Source of the DNA: Modicisalibacter luteus DSM 23508
GTDB lineage: Bacteria; Pseudomonadota; Gammaproteobacteria; Pseudomonadales; Halomonadaceae
Length of the DNA stretch: 64,000 nucleotides
Assembly (NCBI RefSeq): GCF_000378505.1
Contig: NZ_KB899991.1
Coordinates: forward strand, 306,824 to 370,823
Direction of reading: 5' to 3'
Shown piece after piece: positions 18,596 to 27,046 of the stretch (position 1 is its first letter; each line of letters begins with the position of its first letter). A model generated the notes under the pieces. It saw only the letters and a program-made list of their open reading frames with translations, ran no database searches and was not told the origin of the DNA. A program made the translations under genes and the position numbers.

Positions 18596-19996
18596 ATGAG
18601 CAAAGCCCGTGCACCCCAAGCGTTACTGAAGCATGTTTCTCCATTCCTGCTTCAAGGCCTTGATGCATTGCACGAAGGTCTCATAATCATTGATGAAAAT
18701 GCGAATATCGTTTATCTCAACACTGCCTATGCGACAGTATTTGGCGTCGACCCACAACAGGTATGCGGTTGTCTCGTCACGGATGTTATCGCAGAGACTC
18801 GCTTACCCCAGGTATTAATCACGGGCCAATCAGAAAAGGATTACCAGCAGGTTTTAGGCCGCCTTAATTATGAAGTTAGCCATTATCCCATTCACAATAC
18901 TGGAGAAATTGTTGGGGCCATCGGGACAATACGATACGCTCGCGATCCCAGCGTTCCCTTGGCAATCGCTTCTGATAATGGCCCCGGAACTGCCAAGAAA
19001 TGCCCTTCTATAGCCACCAGGTATTCTGGCACCCGCTGGCAGCTTGCTGACATCGTAGGCGGTAGCGAAGCAATCCTTGAGCTTAACGAAAAAATATACA
19101 AGGTTGCTTCGGGCGATGCCTCGGTACTGATCCGCGGCGAGTCGGGTACTGGCAAAGAGCTTTACGCTCATGCCCTACATCGCTTATCCGAGCGGTCCCA
19201 AGGCCCTTTCATCAAGCTTAATTGCGCCGCGATTCCCGAACACCTTCTCGAAGCAGAACTATTTGGCTACGAAGAAGGGGCCTTCACTGGTGCGCGTAAA
19301 GGGGGCAAGCCGGGCAAGTTTCAACTTGCCCATGGTGGCACGCTATTTCTCGATGAGATTGGCGACATGCCATTATCCATGCAGGTGAAATTGCTCCGTG
19401 TGTTACAAGATCGCGAGGTAGAAGCAGTAGGCGCAACCCGCTTAGTATCAGTCGACGTACGCGTCATCGCAGCAACACACCGTCCCTTGGAAAGCCTGGT
19501 TCAGCGCGGCGAGTTTCGTGAAGACCTTTTCTATCGAATCAATGTCGTGCCATTAGCGATTCCCCCCCTACGCGAACGGCGTGAAGATATTCCTTTGCTT
19601 GTCCGGCATATACTGTCGCGTCTTTCCGAGCGCAACGGGCGACACTGCCCCGCACTTAGCGAAGCAGCAATGGCCTGCCTCTACCAACACTCCTGGCCAG
19701 GCAATATCCGCGAACTGGAAAACGTTTTAGAAGCTGCCTTCTACCTAGGCGGATCCCACCTCGATGCTGAGGACCTCCCCGAACCACTGCGCAACACTCA
19801 AGGAGCAGCCCCGGTACAGGCCACTTCACTTAAGGACTCTTTGATGCAAGCAGAGCGCAATGCCTTGAAAATTGCCCTGGCCGAAAGTGGAGGCAGCCGT
19901 ATCCATGCAGCCCGTATATTGGGTATATCCAAATCTTCGTTCTACCAGAAGCTGGCACGCCATGGCTTGTATGTCGATGCCCAGCCTGCCGTCTGA
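18596..19996 (+). CDS. Sigma-54-dependent activator with PAS domain and Fis-type HTH
   Basis: A 466-residue enhancer-binding protein. Residues about 12-110 form a PAS sensor (GLIIIDENANIVYLNTAYATVFG). The AAA+ domain follows: Walker A GESGTGKELYAHAL, the sigma-54 contact loop GAFTGA, and Walker B GGTLFLDEIGDMPL. A Fis-type HTH ends the protein (GGSRIHAARILGISKSSFYQKL). Its stop codon lies inside a 38-base perfect palindrome that contains two copies of a box, with a third box and a sigma-54 promoter before the TRAP operon. It is therefore very likely the activator of the genes at 20237-23953. Confidence 0.92.
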   Translation: MSKARAPQALLKHVSPFLLQGLDALHEGLIIIDENANIVYLNTAYATVFGVDPQQVCGCLVTDVIAETRLPQVLITGQSEKDYQQVLGRLNYEVSHYPIHNTGEIVGAIGTIRYARDPSVPLAIASDNGPGTAKKCPSIATRYSGTRWQLADIVGGSEAILELNEKIYKVASGDASVLIRGESGTGKELYAHALHRLSERSQGPFIKLNCAAIPEHLLEAELFGYEEGAFTGARKGGKPGKFQLAHGGTLFLDEIGDMPLSMQVKLLRVLQDREVEAVGATRLVSVDVRVIAATHRPLESLVQRGEFREDLFYRINVVPLAIPPLRERREDIPLLVRHILSRLSERNGRHCPALSEAAMACLYQHSWPGNIRELENVLEAAFYLGGSHLDAEDLPEPLRNTQGAAPVQATSLKDSLMQAERNALKIALAESGGSRIHAARILGISKSSFYQKLARHGLYVDAQPAV

Positions 19997-20032
19997 GTCC
20001 AAATATCTGGACTAGTCCAGATATTTGGACTC
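19995..20032. promoter_or_regulatory. 38-bp perfect palindrome containing two activator boxes
   Basis: The palindrome starts within the stop codon of the sigma-54 activator gene. It is made of two 16-base boxes, GTCCAAATATCTGGAC (19997-20012) and its reverse complement GTCCAGATATTTGGAC (20015-20030). Each box is itself nearly symmetric. It is about 150 bases upstream of a -24/-12 promoter, the normal distance for enhancer sites of a sigma-54 activator. It could also form a terminator-like hairpin for the regulator gene. Confidence 0.75.
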
Positions 20033-20070
20033 ACGGGAACGAGGCAATGGCACCGCCTCGACTCTTTACC

Positions 20071-20086
20071 GTCCAGATATCCGGAC
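20071..20086. promoter_or_regulatory. Third activator box
   Basis: GTCCAGATATCCGGAC matches the consensus GTCCARATATYYGGAC of the two boxes 40-75 bases upstream, and is the copy closest to the promoter. Three copies suggest cooperative binding of the oligomeric activator. Confidence 0.7.
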
Positions 20087-20173
20087 CCTTTCCCCCCCTC
20101 CCCTTCAGCCAATCGCTTCTTGAATCGTCAAAATTTATGCAACCTACTGATTTTTAGCAACTATTCATAAGAC

Positions 20174-20187
20174 GGCCTGATTTCTGC
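20174..20187 (+). promoter_or_regulatory. Putative sigma-54 (-24/-12) promoter
   Basis: GG at 20174-20175 and GC at 20186-20187 are separated by exactly 10 bases (CGGCCTGATTTCTGCC), as required for RpoN. Transcription would start near 20199, giving a leader of about 38 bases before the TRAP binding-protein gene. Confidence 0.6.
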
Positions 20188-20236
20188 CTTCCTTATCACT
20201 AGCCCTTCCGGGCTAGACAACTATAAGGAGCAAGAC

Positions 20237-21352
20237 ATGAAAAAAGACGCCCATGCGCGTACTCTTATCGCCGCTGGTATCGGCGCGGCCCTCGGTGTCA
20301 TGCTGAGCACGCCCGCGCTTGCCGAAGGACCAAAGCGCCTCGACGTAGCAAGCACCTTTTCTACCCAAAACTTCCTCGGTGAGGGTGCGGTTCATCTTTC
20401 CAAGGAACTTGAGACGGCCACCGGTGGTGCCGTTTCGCTGCGCGTTCATGAACCGGGCGATTTAGTTCCGCCCTTCGAAGTATTCAATGCCGTGTCTTCT
20501 GGTGCCGTTCAAGCTGGCTGGGCCTGGCCAGGCTACTGGGCCGGCACGGTCCCTATCACCAATTTGTATGGTGGATTGCCATTCGGGCCAAACCCCGAAG
20601 CGTTTATGTCATGGATGTGGGCCGGAGAAGGACTTGAGCTGCTACAGAAAGCCTACGACCCTTACAATGTCAAAGTGTTGCCATGTCTGATTTACCCACA
20701 GGAAACAGGGGGCTGGTATAACCAGGAAATCAACACACCTGAAGACTTCAAGGGTCTATCGATGCGCATTTCGGGGCTTGGCGCCAAGGTGCTCAATAAG
20801 CTGGGCGCCTCGACCCAGCTAGTCCCTGGCAACGAAATTTACCTCGCCTTGGAGCGCGGCCGTGTCGATGCCATTGAGTTCTCAGCACCGATCGTAGACG
20901 CCTCTATGGGCTTCGAAGAAATCGCCAAGTATTACTATTTCCCTGGTTGGCATCAGGGCGCCAACTGGAACAATCTTCTCATCAATAAAGGCGTCTGGGA
21001 CCAGTATAGCGATGAGCGCAAAGCGCAGTTCGAGACCGCCTGTCGTTCCAACGTGCAATGGGCAATGTCAGTCGCACCTCCCGAGCAGGTCCGTGTAATC
21101 CACCAGTTGGAGGAGAAAGGTGTTCAAGTTCGCCGCTTCCCTGACGAGGTCGTTAGCGCACTGCAGGATGCCTGGGTCGAGGTCCGCCAGGATGAGATGC
21201 AGAAACATCCCGCCTTCAAGGAAGCCTACGAATCACTGATGAAGCACGTGCAACTCATCGACGAGTGGTATGAGTTGCAGGCGCTGCCAGCCCCCAAGGC
21301 GATCCAGGGCGAGAATCAGCCCACCCCAGTCAAAGGTGAAGGAGACGCCTGA
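20237..21352 (+). CDS. TRAP transporter substrate-binding protein (DctP family, TakP-like)
   Basis: A 371-residue periplasmic binding protein with a Sec signal peptide cleaved near ALA-EGPKRL. Features of the TakP-type subgroup are visible: EVFNAVSSGAVQAGWAWPGYWAG, the carboxylate-binding Arg in LSMRISGLGAKVLNKLGAS, and YYYFPGWHQGANWNNLLIN. It has a hydrophilic C-terminal extension (about 20 residues ending PTPVKGEGDA). Ribosome site AAGGAG. It is the first gene of a sigma-54-controlled operon. A close paralogue without its own permease is encoded at 31488-32528. The ligand is probably a 2-oxo or hydroxy acid. Confidence 0.92.
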   Translation: MKKDAHARTLIAAGIGAALGVMLSTPALAEGPKRLDVASTFSTQNFLGEGAVHLSKELETATGGAVSLRVHEPGDLVPPFEVFNAVSSGAVQAGWAWPGYWAGTVPITNLYGGLPFGPNPEAFMSWMWAGEGLELLQKAYDPYNVKVLPCLIYPQETGGWYNQEINTPEDFKGLSMRISGLGAKVLNKLGASTQLVPGNEIYLALERGRVDAIEFSAPIVDASMGFEEIAKYYYFPGWHQGANWNNLLINKGVWDQYSDERKAQFETACRSNVQWAMSVAPPEQVRVIHQLEEKGVQVRRFPDEVVSALQDAWVEVRQDEMQKHPAFKEAYESLMKHVQLIDEWYELQALPAPKAIQGENQPTPVKGEGDA

Positions 21353-22014
21353 TGCCCAACGCCCGCCTTGCGCCCTGGCGTGAGCGCGGTGCGGCGGTGT
21401 GTGCCGCCCTGGCCAGACCTCTGGTCTGGCTGGGGCTGTTCATCGGTCGCCTCACCAGTTGGTTGGTGCTGCTGGTGATGCTGGCCGTACTCACCACCGT
21501 CTCGCTCAACGCCCTAGGCATCAATGAAATTGCCCGTTGGCAGAATGAAGTCCTGCTATTCGGCAACGCGCTGACAATCAATAGCATCACCGAGCTGCAG
21601 TGGCACCTGTTTGGCATTCTCACTCTGTTCGGCGGCACCTATGCCTTGCATCACGACACCCATGTGCGCGTAGACCTGGTTTACCAAAAGCTTTCACCGC
21701 GTGGACGTGCCATCGTCAACACGCTTGGCCACCTCTTGCTGTTGATTCCGTTCTGCCTGTTGATTGCCTGGCTCTCCCAGCACTTCGTGGCTATGGCCTA
21801 CAGATCAGGAGAAAGCTCCAACTACGGTGGCCTTACCGATCGCTATCTGATCAAGGCGATGCTGCCGATCGGGCTGGTGTTCCTCGCATTGGGGGCCTTA
21901 GGTCAGGTATTCGATAACCTGGCGGGGCTATTCGACCCTAGAAGGCTTCCTGACTCAACGACCGTGACGGAAGCCGCGGAGAAGACTGATAAGGAGCCCC
22001 CCCATGTCAGCTGA
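21352..22014 (+). CDS. TRAP transporter small membrane subunit (DctQ family)
   Basis: A 220-residue membrane subunit with four hydrophobic segments and the DctQ features TELQWHLFGILTLFGGTYALHHDTHVRVDL. Its ATG overlaps the binding-protein stop (TGATG) and its end overlaps dctM by 11 bases, so the three are translationally coupled. The longer form and the W-H-x-F pattern are typical of DctQ subunits paired with larger DctM proteins. Confidence 0.88.
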   Translation: MPNARLAPWRERGAAVCAALARPLVWLGLFIGRLTSWLVLLVMLAVLTTVSLNALGINEIARWQNEVLLFGNALTINSITELQWHLFGILTLFGGTYALHHDTHVRVDLVYQKLSPRGRAIVNTLGHLLLLIPFCLLIAWLSQHFVAMAYRSGESSNYGGLTDRYLIKAMLPIGLVFLALGALGQVFDNLAGLFDPRRLPDSTTVTEAAEKTDKEPPHVS

Positions 22015-23362
22015 TTTTTTTAGTGAGTATGCCTTGGCCATCGCCATGGTCGTGGCGTTACTGGCGGGCATCTTCACCGGCTATCCGGTGGCCTTCCTGC
22101 TCGGCGGGCTGGGCATTGCCTTCGCGTTTATCGGCGACATTCCGATCCCGTTTCTGGGCACGGTGGGGTCACGCATCTTCGGTGGGGTGATCGAAAATTG
22201 GCTGATGATCGCTATCCCACTGTTTGTGTTCATGGGCCTGATGCTGGAGCGCTCCGGTGTCGCCAAGCGCTTGCTGCTCACCCTGCAGCGCCTGTTCGGG
22301 CGCACCCCCGGCGGCCTGGCCATCTCGGTGGCGATCCTTGGCGTGGTGATGGCAGCAAGTACCGGCATCATAGGCGCCTCGGTGGTCATGCTGGGCCTGC
22401 TGGCGCTGCCGGTGATGATGAAGCAGGGCTACCGCGCCGAGATGGCCTGCGGGGTAATCGCGGCATCCGGCACCTTGGGTATCTTGATTCCCCCTTCGAT
22501 CATGCTGGTACTGATGGGATCGATTCTGCAGGTGTCGGTAGGCGCTCTGTTCAAGGCTGCACTCCTGCCTGGGTTGTTACTTGGCGTGCTGTATATCGTC
22601 TACTTGCTAGCCGTTGCCTGGCTCAAGCCGGATTGGGCGCCGCTGGCCGACCCTGATGCATTGGACGCCGATACCACGCCGCTACCGTTGGCGCTGGTAC
22701 GCGACCTGCTGGGGCCGGTGGTACTGATCGTCGCCGTGCTCGGCTCGATCATGGCCGGTATCGCCACACCCACCGAGGCGGCCGCCATTGGGGCCGTCGG
22801 CAGCCTGATGCTAGCGCTGGCGGCGCGCAGCCTGGACTGGGCGACGCTGCGCGGGGCGGTACGCGAGACGTCACGCACCTCGGCGATGATCCTGTTCGTG
22901 GTGATCGGCGCGACCTGCTTTTCGGTGGTCTTCAAGCGCCTGGGCGGCGACTACATGATCGAGGAGATGATCACCGGCACTGGCCTCGGCCCTTACGGTC
23001 TGCTCCTGCTGATTATGGCTTTGATCTTTGTACTGGGTTTCTTCCTTGAATGGATCGAGATCAGTTTCGTGGTGCTGCCTCTGGTCGCGCCTGTGATCGA
23101 GTTGCTCGATTTTGGCTACGGACTGTCGGGGCAAGCCCTGCTGATCTGGTTCGCCATTCTGGTGGCAATCAATCTGCAGACCAGCTTCCTGACACCGCCG
23201 TTCGGCTACGCGCTGTTCTACCTCAAGGGTATCACCGAGGGACAGATCGGCATCGGTACCATCTACCGCTCGATTATTCCCTTCGTGCTGCTGCAGATTA
23301 CTGGGCTGGTGTTATGCATTGTTTTCCCGGCACTGGTGCTGTGGCTACCAGGTCTGTTGTGA
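22004..23362 (+). CDS. TRAP transporter large membrane subunit (DctM family)
   Basis: A 452-residue permease subunit with about 12 hydrophobic segments. Conserved stretches: NWLMIAIPLFVFMGLMLERSG, AASTGIIGASVVMLGLLALP, ASGTLGILIPPSIMLVLMG, GIATPTEAAAIGAVG and LQTSFLTPPFGYALFYLKG. All are in the expected order and the length is normal for the cluster-2 type DctM. Confidence 0.93.
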   Translation: MSADFFSEYALAIAMVVALLAGIFTGYPVAFLLGGLGIAFAFIGDIPIPFLGTVGSRIFGGVIENWLMIAIPLFVFMGLMLERSGVAKRLLLTLQRLFGRTPGGLAISVAILGVVMAASTGIIGASVVMLGLLALPVMMKQGYRAEMACGVIAASGTLGILIPPSIMLVLMGSILQVSVGALFKAALLPGLLLGVLYIVYLLAVAWLKPDWAPLADPDALDADTTPLPLALVRDLLGPVVLIVAVLGSIMAGIATPTEAAAIGAVGSLMLALAARSLDWATLRGAVRETSRTSAMILFVVIGATCFSVVFKRLGGDYMIEEMITGTGLGPYGLLLLIMALIFVLGFFLEWIEISFVVLPLVAPVIELLDFGYGLSGQALLIWFAILVAINLQTSFLTPPFGYALFYLKGITEGQIGIGTIYRSIIPFVLLQITGLVLCIVFPALVLWLPGLL

Positions 23363-23371
23363 GGAACAAAA

Positions 23372-23953
23372 ATGCCCAAGCGCGTACTGATCGCCGGCGG
23401 TGGCGAACTACTCGAAGCGTTGTCGCGAGCATTTCTGGAAGAGGGTGCCACGGTGGCGCTGTTGACGCCCGATGCCGCCTGTTTAAAGCAAGTGCTCGAT
23501 AGTCTAGGCGGTGAGCATGATGACCGTTTTGGCCTAGTGATGGGTGAAAAATCACTAGATATGTTACTAGGCAGATTGGGACGTCTCGACGTCCTGGTCT
23601 GCGCTCCGCCCATATTACCGCATCACATGCCACTTGATCGCTACCTCGCCGAACAGGTAGCGGGGCCATCCAACCTACTCCAGATAGCACAGGCTTGGAT
23701 GTACAGCCGTGGCGGAGGACGGCTGGTCGCTGTCGCGCCCGATGGAGACACTCAAGCTACCAGCATGGTACGCGAAGCCTTGGCCGCGCTAGTACGCCGG
23801 CTGGCCGAAGCCAGCGGACCAGGGATACGCATCAATCTCCTCTGCCCACAAGGAGCCACCAGTGCTTCGGTAGCCGACTGCGCCCGGTTTCTTGCAGGCG
23901 GTGCCGGACGAGCATTGAATGGCCAGGTTCTTAGGCTGTCATTTACCTCCTGA
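23372..23953 (+). CDS. Degenerate SDR-fold protein without catalytic residues
   Basis: A 193-residue protein that follows the SDR outline but lacks the active site. A glycine-rich start (LIAGGGELLEALSRAFLEEGATVALL), a DVLVCAPP segment where NNAG should be, GGGRLVAVAP in place of the catalytic Ser strand, and no YxxxK at the following helix (SMVREALAALVRRL). The C-terminus ends like an SDR (FLAGGAGRALNGQVLRLSF). It begins 10 bases after dctM, so it is in the operon. It may be a non-enzymatic subunit or regulator of the intact SDR encoded next, or a decaying copy. No stop or frameshift is seen. Confidence 0.65.
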   Translation: MPKRVLIAGGGELLEALSRAFLEEGATVALLTPDAACLKQVLDSLGGEHDDRFGLVMGEKSLDMLLGRLGRLDVLVCAPPILPHHMPLDRYLAEQVAGPSNLLQIAQAWMYSRGGGRLVAVAPDGDTQATSMVREALAALVRRLAEASGPGIRINLLCPQGATSASVADCARFLAGGAGRALNGQVLRLSFTS

Positions 23954-24049
23954 CCTACCGGCTTGCCAATAGCGAGCCGATAGGAGTGACAGCAGCCATG
24001 CCATACCTGCAAGACCCATTTACTGATGTATAAAAAGGAACAATGAAAT

Positions 24050-24802
24050 ATGAAATTACCAACGACTCCAAGTTTTGCTCTAAATGGGCGGCAGGCCCTC
24101 GTTACGGGAGCTTCCAAAGGGCTAGGGCTTGCGGCAGCCTGCGCCTTGGCGCAAGCCGGCGCTCGTGTCACTCTCGTGGCGCGCAGCGCTCAACCATTGG
24201 ATGAAGTCGTGCAAGCTCTACAGCATGCCGGTTTGGATGCCGAAGCCTTGGCTCTGGATATTCGCGATCAAAAAAGTGTTGAAAGAGCCTTAGCCAAGCG
24301 TACCTTTAACATTTTAGTCAACAATGCCGGCACCAACCGTCCCAAGCTCTTGGCCGATAACACCGTAGAGGACTATGAAGCCATTATGGGGCTTAACGTG
24401 CAAGCCAGTTATTTCCTTTCACAGCAGGTTATCGAAAACATGCCTGGAGGGGGCAGCATTATCAATATGTCGTCTCAGATGGGGCATGTAGGGGCCCGAA
24501 AGCGTACCCTGTATTGTACTTCGAAATCAGCCGTGGAAGGCATGACTAGAGCCATGGCAGTCGAATTGGGGGAACGTGACATTCGGGTAAATAGCATTTG
24601 CCCCACCTATATCGAGACGCCGCTAACAGAACCTTATTTTCGAGATCCGGATTTTCGCAAGGAAGTCTTGGCCAACATCCCGTTAGGCCGTATAGGTCAG
24701 GTTGAAGACGTAATGGGAGCCGTTGTGTTTTTGGCCTCGCCCGCTAGTGCTCTGATAACGGGCAGCTCATTAATGGTGGATGGGGGGTGGACGGCCCACT
24801 GA
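24050..24802 (+). CDS. Short-chain dehydrogenase/reductase (SDR)
   Basis: A 250-residue classical SDR with TGASKGLGLAAA (20-31), NNAG, the catalytic Ser in NMSSQMGHVG, the YCTSKSAVEG pair and a VDGG-type end (SSLMVDGGWTAH). Basic residues after strand 2 (VARSAQ) suggest NADP or mixed use. It lies about 95 bases after the degenerate SDR gene, probably in the same sigma-54 operon. Gluconate 5-dehydrogenase or 2-hydroxy acid type activity is possible. The substrate is likely that of the TRAP system. Confidence 0.88.
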   Translation: MKLPTTPSFALNGRQALVTGASKGLGLAAACALAQAGARVTLVARSAQPLDEVVQALQHAGLDAEALALDIRDQKSVERALAKRTFNILVNNAGTNRPKLLADNTVEDYEAIMGLNVQASYFLSQQVIENMPGGGSIINMSSQMGHVGARKRTLYCTSKSAVEGMTRAMAVELGERDIRVNSICPTYIETPLTEPYFRDPDFRKEVLANIPLGRIGQVEDVMGAVVFLASPASALITGSSLMVDGGWTAH

Positions 24803-24844
24803 ATGTACACGACAGGACAGGACAGGGCTATCCGCGCATGATTT

Positions 24845-24872
24845 CAAGCTGGCTCTTGTGCGAGCCAGCTTG
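24845..24872. terminator. Bidirectional hairpin terminator candidate
   Basis: CAAGCTGGCTC and GAGCCAGCTTG form a perfect 11-bp stem with a 6-base loop, between the convergent SDR and HMG-CoA reductase genes. A short A-run follows rather than a strong T-run. The rest of 24803-25140 holds no recognisable gene. Confidence 0.6.
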
Positions 24873-25140
24873 GCAAAACAGACCGCAACTGTTTCAGCGT
24901 GCCTCCCCTAGACAAGGCCAAGCAATAACTTAAAAGCTAACCCAACATTATGCTGTGGCACAAATAACACACGTCATCTAGCTCTAGGGTTCCGAATCAA
25001 CAATGAGCTAAAAAAACAATTGTCTGATTGCCGCCAAGACGCTTCCTCAGCTGCCCAGTCGGGAGCAGACACATCAAGCTGAATAAGCTGGCCAACGTGC
25101 TCCCTATGGCCCGCGCCGAGATGCAGGCTGACCATTTCCC

Positions 25141-26415
25141 TCACTCCGTATTGTGTAGCCGAGATAGTACTTGCTCAGCCACATCCAACCTAACTTTCCC
25201 AGTGCTAACCATTTCTTCCGCAACCATATCTATTTCTTCGCCTTTAGCGCCAGCCATCATGGCAATGTTCTTTGCATGAAGAGTCATATGTCCCTGCTGT
25301 ATGCCCGTCGTCGCGAGTGCCTTCAAGGCAGAAAAGTTCTGTGCTAAGCCAACGGCAGCAATAATGCGTGCGAGTCGTTCGGCTGTATCAGCTTGCATTA
25401 TATCTAAGCAAAGCCGTGCAGTAGGATGAGATCGTGTCGCTCCCCCAAGCAGGCCGACTGACAACGGCATTTCCAACACACCGGTTAAGCTACCTTCAGC
25501 ATCCACTTCCCAATGGGTCAGAGACCGATAAGCCCCTGAACGGCACGCATATGCATGAGCGCCGGCCTCAACTGCGCGAGTATCGTTACCTGTTGCGAGA
25601 ACGACGGCACTCACGCCATTCATAATGCCTTTATTGTGGGTCGCTGCCCGGTAGCCATCTATATTAGCTAACTCATACGCCGCTAAGATATTGTCTCGTA
25701 CCGACTCCCCTCCTAACATGTCGAGGGACCAGGTTGCCTGGGCACGCGCTAGGCGGCGATCGGCAAGATTAGACAAAATCCGCAGATTCGCATAGCCATG
25801 TGCCCATTCAGCAGCCAAGGGAGCAACGGCTTCTGCCATAGAGTTGACAGCGTTAGCCCCCATCGCATCTCGCGTATCAATAATAAGATGAATGACGACC
25901 ATAGGGCCCGAGCGGCCGGTAAGCACACGGACTTCTACATCTCGATAACCGCCCCCCTTACTGACCAATACCGGATCCGCTTCATTGCAGACGGTACGGA
26001 TATCTTCTTGGCGAGACAGAATCTGCAAGCGTGCAAATTCAGGGTTCTTAACCCCCAATAGCTGTATCTGAGCGATCATCAATGAGCCAGACATAAAGGT
26101 GGTAAAACCACCTGAGTCTCGACACTGGCGAGCAGCGTTACATACCGCTGCTACTACAGATGATTCCTCGGTAGCCATAGGTATGAGGGTTTCGCGACTA
26201 TCAATTACCATATTCGTCGCTATTCCTAGCGGTACGTTAAACGTTCCGATAACATTCTCAATAAGAGAATCGGCAATAGACGGAGAGAGGTTGCCCATAT
26301 TTTGAAGATGGTTAACCGCTGCTTCATTTAGGCCTGAAATCTCTGCTACCTGAGCGAGACGATCTGTAGGCGTGAGTTGGTAAAATCCTGGAATACGTGA
26401 TGTGCTGCTAGCCAT
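25141..26415 (-). CDS. mvaA: Class II (degradative) HMG-CoA reductase
   Basis: A 424-residue soluble enzyme. The class II form usually works in reverse in bacteria, turning mevalonate, NAD and CoA into HMG-CoA. Markers: ENVIGTFNVPLGIATN (catalytic Glu53), DTRDAMGANAVNSMAE, ATHNKGIMNGVSAVVLATGNDTRAVEAG (catalytic Lys) and QGHMTLHAKNIAMMAGA (catalytic His in the mobile C-terminal part). There is no membrane anchor. HMG-CoA lyase and CoA transferase genes are not in the window. It suggests growth on mevalonate. Its nearest neighbours on the same strand are the E1/E2 genes, about 630 bases upstream. Confidence 0.95.
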   Translation of the reverse strand: MASSTSRIPGFYQLTPTDRLAQVAEISGLNEAAVNHLQNMGNLSPSIADSLIENVIGTFNVPLGIATNMVIDSRETLIPMATEESSVVAAVCNAARQCRDSGGFTTFMSGSLMIAQIQLLGVKNPEFARLQILSRQEDIRTVCNEADPVLVSKGGGYRDVEVRVLTGRSGPMVVIHLIIDTRDAMGANAVNSMAEAVAPLAAEWAHGYANLRILSNLADRRLARAQATWSLDMLGGESVRDNILAAYELANIDGYRAATHNKGIMNGVSAVVLATGNDTRAVEAGAHAYACRSGAYRSLTHWEVDAEGSLTGVLEMPLSVGLLGGATRSHPTARLCLDIMQADTAERLARIIAAVGLAQNFSALKALATTGIQQGHMTLHAKNIAMMAGAKGEEIDMVAEEMVSTGKVRLDVAEQVLSRLHNTE

Positions 26416-27046
26416 TATGATTATTCCTAGTAAGAATGCAGGTTATCCAGCCTAGCAAGGAGCTTTGAAGCGCTAGGAAAGGTCTGTGTATCACCAGATT
26501 AGGCAAACTGGGCCTACTGGTCCTACGCCAGCAGGCACTATTCGTCATTCAATGAGAATGCTCAAGGCGACCAGAAGATGCAGTCTATTGTTCTTCTTTG
26601 CTAAGCCCAGATTATCCTCCTTGTACTCTCAAACAAGCGTTTGTTACGTAATATGCATGCCGCTCATAATGCTCTCGGCCCTAACCTTGTTGGCATCCAA
26701 ACTGAAGTGCCCGCCGGTCGGCAACCAGTCAACGCTTTGCCGCCCCCATCTCTAACGCTTATGAAAACTGATAGCCAGTATCGTCAACCTCCCGTGTCTC
26801 ATCACCATGGCACGAGTTGCCAGACGCAGCATGGCTAAGACCGTATCGAGGCTATAAATGAGGCCTTGCGTGTCGTCTACAACAAGGTGCGTGTAAATCT
26901 TGTAACGCCATACGTTGCCTTTACGCTTCTGGTACAGCTCAAGACCGCGATCATCGACTCCGGCGGGTTAATCGGAGGTTCCCTAGATTATGTACTGCTC
27001 AACCGAGCCAGTATTCATAAACATTCTCCAGGCTTGGAAAAAACCG
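26416..27046. other. Intergenic stretch upstream of the HMG-CoA reductase gene
   Basis: About 630 bases with no supported gene. A symmetric TTACGTAA lies at 26644-26651 and could be part of an operator for the reductase gene. The length suggests the reductase has its own promoter rather than reading through from the E1 gene. Confidence 0.35.
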
